A stretch of DNA of 5,838 nt from Spirochaetales bacterium (GTDB lineage: Bacteria; Spirochaetota; Spirochaetia; Sphaerochaetales; Sphaerochaetaceae): NCBI GenBank assembly GCA_012519125.1, contig JAAYQY010000083.1:1-5838 (forward strand), written 5' to 3'. The notes under the pieces were generated by a model that saw only the letters and a program-made list of their open reading frames with translations, searched no databases and was not told the origin of the DNA. Of the stretch, positions 1 to 5,838 are shown in pieces. The position numbers and the translations under genes were made by a program. Numbering within the stretch: position 1 is the stretch's first letter; every line of letters starts with the position of its first letter.

Positions 1-1167
1 CAGGATCTTCACATGGACTTCTACAAAACCATGGCCAAGCTGTGGAATGAGCAGAATCCTGATCGGAAGATCATCTTCAAGCCGGAAGTATTGCCGTTTG
101 AGGATATGCACACCAAGCTGTTGGTATCCCTGCAGGCAGGTACTGGTGCTCCCGACATGGTGGACATCGAAATCGGCAAATTCCCGAACTTCATGAAGGG
201 CGATATCCAACTCGCTTCCCTCAATGATGTCATTGACCCGGTTCGTGACAAGTTCATCACCGCCCGCCTTGATATCTACAGCAAGGACGGACAGAACTAT
301 GGCTTGCCGTTCCACGTTGGTGCCTCAGTCATTTTCTACAATGTGGAAATCCTGAAGGCTGCAGGCGTAGATCCCTATGCGATCAAGACTTGGGATGATT
401 TCATGGAGATGGGAAAGATTGTGAAGGCAAAGACCGGCAAGCCGATGGCTACGGTTGAAGTCAATGGCCAATGGTCTTTCTGGCCGATGATTGCCCAGCA
501 GGGTTCCGATTTTGTTGATGCAGATGGCAATGTCATCCTTGACAACGCTACCAACGTGAAAACCCTTCAGTACCTGAAGGACCTGTTGAACAGTGGTGCA
601 GCCATTGCTGCTCCTGGTGGAAACCATCACGCAGAAGAGTATTATGGATTCATGAATGACGGCGGCGCTGCAGCCATGTGGATGCCGATGTGGTACATGA
701 ACAGGTTCACCGACTACATGCCGGACCTGTCCAAGAAGATCCTGATTCTCCCGATGCCCAAGTGGACTGCCGATGGCAAGCGCTCTGCCGGTATGGGCGG
801 GACTGGTACTGCAGTCACCAAACAGGCAAAAGACATGGAGCTCGCCAAGGACTTCCTGATGTTCGCAAAGGGATCTGAGGAAGGCAACCTGAGAATCTGG
901 GAAGACCTCGGATTTGATCCTCCCCGTTGGGATGTCTGGGACAATCCTCGGATGAACGCCCCCAACAAGTTCACCAATTACTATGTGAATGATGATATCT
1001 TTGGTATGCTTCTGGAGATCAAGGATGAGATCAACAGTGTTAATGTCAAAGATAGACTTCCCGCAGTCATCGACCGCGTCAATTCATCTGTCATGATTCA
1101 GGCATTACAGCAGCAGAACAAGAGTCCTGCCGAGGCCCTCAAGGAAGGTGCAGACCTGTCCCGCTAA
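1..1167 (+). CDS. Sugar ABC transporter substrate-binding protein, 5'-truncated by the window edge
   Basis: This is the extracellular solute-binding protein of a CUT1-type sugar ABC importer (SBP_bac_1 family); it captures the sugar outside the membrane and hands it to the two permeases encoded next. The frame is open from base 1, giving 388 residues before TAA. The family is usually about 420-440 residues, so roughly 40-50 are missing, including the signal peptide (probably a lipoprotein signal) and first strand. The ATG at 13 is therefore internal. Family features, numbered from base 1: LQAGTGAPDMVDIE at 44-57, the hinge-strand pattern NYGLPFHVGASVIFYN at 99-114, TWDDF at 130-134, an aromatic-rich MWMPMWYMNRF stretch at 226-236 likely lining the sugar cleft, and AGMGGTGTAV at 263-272. 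Position before two permeases and an arabinofuranosidase suggests an arabino-oligosaccharide ligand (AraN-like), which is inference. Codons lean to AAG and TTC (about 24 AAG to 6 AAA), as in well-expressed genes. Confidence 0.95.
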   Translation, partial: QDLHMDFYKTMAKLWNEQNPDRKIIFKPEVLPFEDMHTKLLVSLQAGTGAPDMVDIEIGKFPNFMKGDIQLASLNDVIDPVRDKFITARLDIYSKDGQNYGLPFHVGASVIFYNVEILKAAGVDPYAIKTWDDFMEMGKIVKAKTGKPMATVEVNGQWSFWPMIAQQGSDFVDADGNVILDNATNVKTLQYLKDLLNSGAAIAAPGGNHHAEEYYGFMNDGGAAAMWMPMWYMNRFTDYMPDLSKKILILPMPKWTADGKRSAGMGGTGTAVTKQAKDMELAKDFLMFAKGSEEGNLRIWEDLGFDPPRWDVWDNPRMNAPNKFTNYYVNDDIFGMLLEIKDEINSVNVKDRLPAVIDRVNSSVMIQALQQQNKSPAEALKEGADLSR

Positions 1168-1187
1168 CAGAGTGATCATCGTTTCGA

Positions 1188-1217
1188 AAGGATACGCCAT
1201 GTATTTGGCGTATCCTT
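1188..1217 (+). promoter_or_regulatory. Intercistronic stem-loop between binding-protein and permease genes
   Basis: A perfect 12-bp inverted repeat: AAGGATACGCCA (1188-1199) pairs with TGGCGTATCCTT (1206-1217) around the 6-nt loop TGTATT. It lies 20 nt after the binding-protein stop and 27 nt before the permease ATG. It is followed by GCCTAAATAC, not a T run, so it does not look like a full intrinsic terminator. Hairpins at this place in sugar and amino-acid importer operons, as in E. coli malE-malF, protect the upstream mRNA from 3' exonucleases so that more binding protein than permease is made. That role here is inferred from position. A partial terminator or a protein-binding palindrome are alternatives. 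Confidence 0.75.
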
Positions 1218-1244
1218 GCCTAAATACTTGTTAAGGAGGTGTAA

Positions 1245-2147
1245 ATGAAGCTCAAGCAAACAATTGGGACCTCAAGGATAACACCGTATGTCTTCATTTT
1301 CCCCTTTATTGCATCGTTCCTCATCTTCTATTTATACCCCATCATCAGCACCTTCATCATGGGATTCCAGCTGGTATATCCGGGTCAGGTTGAATTCATC
1401 GGCCTGGAAAATTATCGAAAACTCAACAATCCAGAGTTTAAGGTAGCTCTGAAAAATAGCTTTCGCTACACTGTCTATACCATAACATTGCTCATCCCCC
1501 TTCCTTTGTTGCTTTCTGTTTGGCTTAATTCTGGAAACAAAACAGTTAATACGATATACCGCTCAATTCTGTATGTACCAACTTTGATATCTGTAGTTGT
1601 TGCTGGAACAATCATGCGATTACTATTCGCCTCCAGTAACAGAAGCATTGTCAATACGATTGCCATCGCATTGGGAGCTGAACCAAGACAGTGGTTACTT
1701 GGGGGTCCTTCCCAAGCAATGATTTTGCTTCTGATTCTTGCGCTATGGCGCTGGGTAGGGGTGAACATCATCTATTTCCTTTCAGGCTTGCAGGCAATTC
1801 CTGATGAACTGTATGAGGCAGCAGATATCGATGGAGCATCACCACTACAGAAACTCTGGAGAATTACCATTCCTTTGGTAAAGAACACTACGATCTTTGT
1901 AACCACCATCTCCATTTTTGGTGGACTTGCTATGTTTGAGGAGAGTTATATTCTCTGGGCAGGTACTGCTTCTCCTAACAATGCAGGACTGACTATTGTG
2001 GGGTATCTGTATAAGAAAGGCTTCCAAGAGGGAGAAATGGGTATGACCAGTGCAATTGGGATTGTTCTGCTGCTCATTGTCTTTACCTTAAACACAACCT
2101 TTTTGAAAACGTTCGGTTTCTTTGATACAGAAGGGAGGCAAAAATGA
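1245..2147 (+). CDS. Sugar ABC transporter permease, MalF/UgpA/AraP type
   Basis: One of two inner-membrane subunits of the sugar importer, 300 residues, full length for short CUT1 permeases (it lacks the large periplasmic loop of enteric MalF). Hydrophobic segments lie at about 13-37, 74-95, 105-128, 158-181, 214-236 and 266-287, six in all. The conserved EAA loop, which docks on the ATPase, is complete: EAADIDGASP at 191-200 continuing to I207 and P210. The N-terminal SRITPYVFIFPFI and LYPI segments are also typical. The ATG at 1245 is fixed by the strong ribosome site AAGGAGGTG (1233-1241), 5 nt from GGAGG to the start. Its TGA overlaps the next gene's ATG (ATGA), so the two permeases are probably translationally coupled and form a heterodimer. 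By position it corresponds to AraP of B. subtilis; the symbol is not assigned because the sugar is inferred. Confidence 0.96.
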   Translation: MKLKQTIGTSRITPYVFIFPFIASFLIFYLYPIISTFIMGFQLVYPGQVEFIGLENYRKLNNPEFKVALKNSFRYTVYTITLLIPLPLLLSVWLNSGNKTVNTIYRSILYVPTLISVVVAGTIMRLLFASSNRSIVNTIAIALGAEPRQWLLGGPSQAMILLLILALWRWVGVNIIYFLSGLQAIPDELYEAADIDGASPLQKLWRITIPLVKNTTIFVTTISIFGGLAMFEESYILWAGTASPNNAGLTIVGYLYKKGFQEGEMGMTSAIGIVLLLIVFTLNTTFLKTFGFFDTEGRQK

Positions 2148-2992
2148 GACCAAACCTCCGCTTGTCACGAAAGTCCATTATTAAGCATATTGTATTGGTT
2201 CTTTTATGCTTCGTGTACATCTTGCCGCTCTATTCGCTGGTCTTGGCAGCTTTTCGACCAGGCAGAGATCTCCTTCGGTATGGAATAACTATGCAGACTC
2301 TTATTCCCACCGGTATGAATTTTGCTACGGTAAAGGGCCTGTACACCATACGAGAAGGTATCTATTTCATCTGGTTCAAGAATAGTCTGTTGCTGTTGGT
2401 GCTGCAGGCTTCACTTGCACTCTTTTTTAGTTCTTTCGTAGCGTATGGGCTTTCGGTGTACCGATTCAAGGGAAAGAAAGCAGTAACAACGCTGGTGATA
2501 TTCCTGATGCTTGTACCGATCCAGATTCTCATTCTTCCTTTGTATAAGTTGATGATTACCATTTCCTTGATGGACACCTTCTGGGGCGTCTTCCTCCCCA
2601 TGATAGTCTCTCCTTTTGCCATTTTCTTCTTTAAGCAGTATATCGATGGGATCCCTCGTGATTTGATTGATGCTGGGCGTGTAGATGGCTTGAATGAGTA
2701 TGCGATCTTTTTCAGGATTGTCGTTCCCATTATGCCTCCTGCTTTTTCTGCCATGGCCATTTTCATGTCCATGCAAAGCTGGAACAACTTCCTTTGGCCA
2801 TTGATTGTATTGAGAAGTGGTACCAAGTTCACCTTGCCCATTGGGCTGAATACATTGCTCACACCTTACAATAGTGCGTATGATCTCTTACTGATCGGCG
2901 CTTTGGCGGCTACATTGCCGATCATCATCGTATTCATATTCTTCCAACGTTATTTCATTGCTGGACTTACCAGCGGTGGTGTTAAGGGTTGA
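2144..2992 (+). CDS. Sugar ABC transporter permease, MalG/UgpE/AraQ type
   Basis: Second membrane subunit of the importer, 282 residues, normal for the family. Hydrophobic segments lie at about 14-36, 78-102, 112-133, 142-163, 198-220 and 246-268. The EAA-type loop reads DAGRVDGL at 176-183, continuing through I192, P195 and P198; D and L replace the consensus E and final A, which is common in MalG-like subunits. The segment SWNNFLWPL at 212-220 and the C-terminal end QRYFIAGLTSGGVKG (268-282) are strong family signatures. The ATG at 2144 overlaps the upstream TGA in an ATGA junction and is preceded by GGGAGG (2133-2138) with a 5-nt spacer, so start and coupling are clear. The arabinofuranosidase gene follows after 19 nt. 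No ATPase gene follows the permeases, as in importers that share an MsmX/MsmK-type ATPase. By position it corresponds to AraQ. Confidence 0.96.
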   Translation: MRPNLRLSRKSIIKHIVLVLLCFVYILPLYSLVLAAFRPGRDLLRYGITMQTLIPTGMNFATVKGLYTIREGIYFIWFKNSLLLLVLQASLALFFSSFVAYGLSVYRFKGKKAVTTLVIFLMLVPIQILILPLYKLMITISLMDTFWGVFLPMIVSPFAIFFFKQYIDGIPRDLIDAGRVDGLNEYAIFFRIVVPIMPPAFSAMAIFMSMQSWNNFLWPLIVLRSGTKFTLPIGLNTLLTPYNSAYDLLLIGALAATLPIIIVFIFFQRYFIAGLTSGGVKG

Positions 2993-2998
2993 TACAGT

Positions 2999-3004
2999 AG
3001 GAGA
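2999..3004 (+). promoter_or_regulatory. Ribosome binding site fixing the GTG start of the arabinofuranosidase gene
   Basis: AGGAGA lies just downstream of the permease stop (2990-2992), with 8 nt between AGGAG and the GTG at 3012. In that frame the only other upstream starts are TTG and GTG codons inside the permease gene (for example TTG at 2958) with no ribosome site near them. This supports GTG 3012 as the true start. Confidence 0.75.
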
Positions 3005-3011
3005 AACGTTC

Positions 3012-4502
3012 GTGAAATGTACAGTTTATGCTTCCTCTGAATTTGTAATTGGTACCGTTGATAAGCGGTTGTTCGGTTCCTTTGTTGAACAGTTGGGACG
3101 CTGTGTGTATGGAGGTCTGTATGAGAAAGACCATCCGCTTTCTGATGAGGATGGACTGCGTACTGATGTCATGAAACTAGTGAGGGATCTTGATGTTCCT
3201 TTGGTACGATTCCCAGGTGGAAACTATGTGTCCAACCATCGCTGGGAAGATTCAGTCGGTCCACTGGAAGAGAGGCCCATGCGGATTGACCTTGCTTGGA
3301 AGGCTCTGGATCCCAATCAATTTGGAATCAAGGAATTCTTGAATTGGTGCCAGAAAGTGGGTACTGAGCCAATGATGGCACTCAATCTGGGCACTCGCGG
3401 CATCGATGAGGCAAAGGACCTCGTGGAGTATTGTAATTTCCCTGGAGGTACTGAGTTAAGTGAACTGAGAAAGAGCCATGGTTCAGAAGCTCCGTATGAT
3501 ATCAAAATGTGGTGCTTGGGAAATGAAATGGATGGACCATGGCAGGTAGGCCATAAGTCTGCCGAGGAGTATGGACGTCTTGCCTCTGAAGTAGGAAAGG
3601 CCTTGAAACTTTTTGATCCCAGCCTTGAGTTGGTTGCCTGTGGTTCAAGCAGTAGCAGCATGCCCACATTCCCTGCATGGGAGGAAACGGTTCTTGAACA
3701 CACCTGGGATATTGCTGACTATCTTTCATTGCATATGTACTTCAGAAATGATAATGATGATACTGAAACCTTCCTTGCCTCAAGCAAGAGAATGGATCAG
3801 TTTATTGAGACCGTTGTACATGTCTGTGACTATGTCAAGGCAAAAAAGCGTTCAACAAAGACGATGTACCTCTCATTCGATGAGTGGAATGTCTGGTTTC
3901 ATTCCAATGAACAAGATAAAGAGGAACCTGACTGGAAAGTTGGAAAGCATCTTCTGGAGGATGTGTATACCTTTGAGGACGCCTTGGTGGTTGGGTGTGT
4001 GCTCAACAGCTTGCTTAAGCACTGTGACCGGGTGAAGATTGCCTGTCTTGCTCAGTTGGTAAATGTCATTGCTCCAATCCTTACCGAAGATGGAGGACCT
4101 AGCTGGGTTCAGACCATTTACTGGCCATTCTATTATGCTTCGAAGTACGGGAGGGGAGAGGTGCTCGATATTCGCTTGAACGTCCCCTCGTATGAAAACC
4201 ATAAGTATGGTGAGGTTCTCTATGCTGATGCAGTGCTTGTGTACCATGAAGAGGAACATGAGCTTGATCTCTTCTTAGTTAACAGAAGTTTGGATGAGGA
4301 GATGGAACTTGCATTGGATATTACAGGATTTCCTGCGACGTTGAAATGTATTGAACACATCTCGTTGCACCATGCTGATTTGAAGTCTGTCAATGACAAG
4401 GATAATCCTGAGACTATCAAGCCTGTGGTCAAGAAAGGGGAAATAGGGCCGTTTATTGCTCAGAAACAATCATGGAATTTGTTCCGGTTCTCGGTTTCTT
4501 AA
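3012..4502 (+). CDS. abfA: Intracellular alpha-L-arabinofuranosidase, glycoside hydrolase family 51
   Basis: Retaining exo-hydrolase (EC 3.2.1.55) that releases terminal L-arabinofuranose from arabino-oligosaccharides. With the GTG start it has 496 residues, normal for GH51 AbfA (about 500). There is no signal peptide, so it should act in the cytoplasm on imported oligomers. A catalytic (beta/alpha)8 barrel is followed by a beta domain from about residue 390. The acid/base is E172 in WCLGNEMDGPWQVG (167-180) and the nucleophile is E291 in SFDEWNVW (288-295). Compared from memory with Geobacillus AbfA T-6 (E175, E294), all other substrate contacts keep a constant offset of three: E26, R66, N71, N171, H241, Y243, W295 and Q348. 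Other signatures are RFPGGNYVSNHRWED (66-80) and RVKIACLAQLVNVIAPI (340-356). One deviation is Q27, where most relatives have His (EHLGR). It ends the operon after the two permeases, as abfA follows araNPQ in B. subtilis. Family call is very secure; the natural substrate (arabinan or arabinoxylan fragments) is inferred. Confidence 0.96.
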   Translation: MKCTVYASSEFVIGTVDKRLFGSFVEQLGRCVYGGLYEKDHPLSDEDGLRTDVMKLVRDLDVPLVRFPGGNYVSNHRWEDSVGPLEERPMRIDLAWKALDPNQFGIKEFLNWCQKVGTEPMMALNLGTRGIDEAKDLVEYCNFPGGTELSELRKSHGSEAPYDIKMWCLGNEMDGPWQVGHKSAEEYGRLASEVGKALKLFDPSLELVACGSSSSSMPTFPAWEETVLEHTWDIADYLSLHMYFRNDNDDTETFLASSKRMDQFIETVVHVCDYVKAKKRSTKTMYLSFDEWNVWFHSNEQDKEEPDWKVGKHLLEDVYTFEDALVVGCVLNSLLKHCDRVKIACLAQLVNVIAPILTEDGGPSWVQTIYWPFYYASKYGRGEVLDIRLNVPSYENHKYGEVLYADAVLVYHEEEHELDLFLVNRSLDEEMELALDITGFPATLKCIEHISLHHADLKSVNDKDNPETIKPVVKKGEIGPFIAQKQSWNLFRFSVS

Positions 4503-4579
4503 GCTTGATGGTTGTAAGCCAAACTTACGAGGGGCTTTGATGAAGAGACTTTTCTAGGTCAACAGATTATTCGATGTAA

Positions 4580-4625
4580 AAGAAGGATCCCGTTCTGATA
4601 AAACAGAAAGGGATCTTTCTTCTTA
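4580..4625. terminator. Bidirectional intrinsic terminator between convergent genes
   Basis: An 18-position stem (4580-4597 with 4604-4621) closes the loop ATAAAA. It has one G-U wobble (4585/4616) and one G-A mismatch (4592/4609); the core GATCCC/GGGATC is fully paired. On the plus strand the 3' arm is T-rich and runs into TTTCTTCTTAT. On the minus strand the 3' arm ends CTTCTTTTACA. It lies 77 nt after the arabinofuranosidase stop and 26 nt after the stop of the facing amidohydrolase gene, as expected of a terminator shared by both. T tracts are interrupted on each side, so efficiency is uncertain. Confidence 0.85.
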
Positions 4626-4647
4626 TAGACCGCACCCTCCGATGTGG

Positions 4648-5838
4648 TCAATCGAGCTTGCGCTTGCTCACTTGGATGAGCTCCTGAGAAAAGACTTCTG
4701 CAACTAGCGCACGATACTGCTTCTCAATCGCTTCTTCATCTACCAGACTGCTTTTTCTGTCTCGAATCACCCACTTCCCATTCACCATCACCTCTCTGAT
4801 ATGCTCGCCTCTGGTGAAGGTCAGGGTATTGAAAGCCACGTTGGAAAACGTGGGAAGTTCCACTAAAGGTGAAAGATCCAGTGAGTCCTCGATGAAAAGA
4901 AGATCAGCACTGTTTCCCACCTTGATGGATCCTTGGTACAGCTGTGGGATCGGGGTGGTGGTAGCCAACTTCCAGACATGCTCTGCATTCCATCTCTGTG
5001 GGTGGCTGCTCATTTTCAGCTCACGATAGGTGGTTCGCATCACTTCCCAGATGTCATGGGTGAGGAAATCGGTACCCAAACCGATGCGTGCACCCCCTTG
5101 GAGCAACTGCCCAAGTGCCATGGTGCCTTCACTGCACAGTTGGTTTGAGACAGGGCAGTGCACCAGATATGCTTGGTTTTCACACAGCAACTGCTTGTCC
5201 TCCTCATCGGTTTCGATGCAATGGAAGAGGAGGGTATCCTTCCCGAGCAAGCCTTCCCGGGCAAGCAGCTTCACCGTGGAGATGCCGAATTTCCTGAGTA
5301 CTTCCTGCCTGCGGAATGTAGTCTCCAGACAGTGCGTCATCAAAGGGCCAAGGCCCTCAGCAATGCGTTTTTTTGTTTCTTCAAGTCTTGTTTGATTAAG
5401 GTCTTCTTCTTCAGGCAGGTGGGTCCCTCGCATCAATGTATCTGAAAGGAGAGTCTCGCTTGGCTTTTCATCGTACCAATCAACCAGTGCTTTAATCCCA
5501 GTTTCTTGTGCTGCACGCTCCAGTGCTTGGCAGGAAAAGTCGGCTTGCCCCGTCTCGACAATGCAGACCACCCCGGTCTTGAGATAGCGCAGGTATGCAT
5601 ACTGCACGAGGGTTCTGAATGCATCGGTTGGAACCGACCCGTCCAGATAGTCGAAGAGCCGTTGCTGAAGGCGGCCTTGCTCACTTTCGTCACACCATTG
5701 GTGGAGGCTCTTGTCGCAAAAGAGCCCACGAAGCAGTGTATCGGGTGTGTGCACGTGTGCATCAATGAGACCGGGGTAGAGAAGGTAGGAGGAGCAGTTA
5801 AACACCTCTTCTCCCTCAGCCGGTTCAAGATGTGGCTC
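4648..5838 (-). CDS. Amidohydrolase of the cyclic deaminase group, N-terminus cut by the window edge
   Basis: Metal-dependent hydrolase of the amidohydrolase superfamily (TrzA/AtzA/SsnA/SAH-deaminase group), most likely a cytoplasmic deaminase of a purine, pyrimidine or related ring. The frame stays open to 5838, giving 396 residues; about 40-60 N-terminal residues (start of the small beta domain) are missing. The GTG at 5803-5805 lies within conserved sequence and is not the start. Numbered from the edge: metal motif HVH at 28-30 in YPGLIDAHVHTPDTLLRG, H169 in MTHCLET with the proton-shuttle type E172 three residues on, H206 in LLFHCIET, HCPVSN from 227, and the strand-8 aspartate D257 in GLGTDF. 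The C-terminal part returns to the beta domain (GSIKVGNSADLLFIEDS near 303-319; VMVNGKWVIRD near 350-360). The spacings HxH to H169, +3 to Glu, and 51 from H206 to D257 agree, from memory, with Thermotoga TM0936. The THDIWE stretch after D257 recalls SsnA-like proteins. Substrate unassigned. It converges on the arabinoside operon and is probably unrelated to it. Confidence 0.93.
   Translation of the reverse strand, partial: EPHLEPAEGEEVFNCSSYLLYPGLIDAHVHTPDTLLRGLFCDKSLHQWCDESEQGRLQQRLFDYLDGSVPTDAFRTLVQYAYLRYLKTGVVCIVETGQADFSCQALERAAQETGIKALVDWYDEKPSETLLSDTLMRGTHLPEEEDLNQTRLEETKKRIAEGLGPLMTHCLETTFRRQEVLRKFGISTVKLLAREGLLGKDTLLFHCIETDEEDKQLLCENQAYLVHCPVSNQLCSEGTMALGQLLQGGARIGLGTDFLTHDIWEVMRTTYRELKMSSHPQRWNAEHVWKLATTTPIPQLYQGSIKVGNSADLLFIEDSLDLSPLVELPTFSNVAFNTLTFTRGEHIREVMVNGKWVIRDRKSSLVDEEAIEKQYRALVAEVFSQELIQVSKRKLD

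Noticed and set aside
1168..1244. A separate promoter for the permease genes in the gap after the binding-protein gene
   Set aside because: I see no convincing -35/-10 pair; the 77-nt gap is filled by the stem-loop and the ribosome site.
2362..2862. A 166-codon minus-strand open frame opposite the second permease gene
   Set aside because: It lies wholly inside a well-supported permease gene, has no recognisable domain, and its composition is that of an antisense frame.
3613..4035. A 140-codon plus-strand frame inside the arabinofuranosidase gene
   Set aside because: It is out of frame within a conserved GH51 gene that covers both catalytic motifs, and its protein has no family features.
3873..4259. 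A 128-codon minus-strand frame over the arabinofuranosidase gene
   Set aside because: It is antisense to conserved coding sequence with no domain or ribosome site of note.
4516..4537. AAGCC...GGCTT possible hairpin upstream of the main terminator
   Set aside because: It has only 5 bp with a long loop and no T run; the strong hairpin at 4580-4621 explains the junction.
4508..4540. A ten-codon ATG-to-TGA frame just after the arabinofuranosidase stop
   Set aside because: It is too short to judge and has no convincing ribosome site; chance is enough.
5433..5828. A 131-codon minus-strand frame overlapping the start side of the amidohydrolase
   Set aside because: It is the same strand in another frame; the overlapping frame carries the HxH motif and conserved family sequence, so this one is a shadow.
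1..5838. Mobile element, CRISPR array, tRNA or a novel defence-type system
   Set aside because: No repeats, transposase, RNA-gene or unusual domain was seen; the five genes fall in well-known families and intergenic space is small and explained.

Overview
The window reads as an ordinary chromosomal stretch of a bacterium of moderate G+C content with strong AGGAGG-type ribosome binding sites and closely packed genes. The gene families (a CUT1 sugar ABC importer without an ATPase gene in view, an intracellular GH51 arabinofuranosidase and a metal-dependent amidohydrolase) fit an anaerobic, plant-polysaccharide-using heterotroph. A Sphaerochaeta-like spirochaete or a Firmicute are both plausible, but this is an impression from protein style and I hold it loosely. 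I see no mobile element, CRISPR array, tRNA or rRNA.

Plus strand, 1-4502: four genes in one apparent operon. First comes the 3' part of a gene for an extracellular sugar-binding protein (the start lies before the window). A perfect 12-bp stem-loop follows, then a MalF/AraP-like permease, a MalG/AraQ-like permease that overlaps it by an ATGA junction, and, 19 nt after that, a GH51 alpha-L-arabinofuranosidase with a GTG start. The order binding protein, two permeases, arabinofuranosidase matches the end of the Bacillus subtilis ara operon (araN-araP-araQ-abfA). The likely job is import of arabinose-containing oligosaccharides, with terminal L-arabinose released inside the cell. No ATPase gene is visible, so the importer probably borrows a shared MsmX/MsmK-type ATPase encoded elsewhere, unless one lies upstream.

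4503-4647: a convergent junction holding one strong hairpin with T-rich flanks on both strands, which can serve as a bidirectional terminator for the operon and for the facing gene.

Minus strand, 4648-5838: the C-terminal 396 residues of an amidohydrolase of the cyclic-deaminase type (TrzA/AtzA/SsnA/SAH-deaminase group), whose N-terminus runs off the right edge. All expected metal and catalytic residues are visible. Its substrate cannot be read from the sequence, and nothing ties it to the arabinoside operon apart from the shared terminator.

I found no clear novel system. The points most worth checking are the intercistronic stem-loop, the missing ATPase and the substrate of the amidohydrolase.
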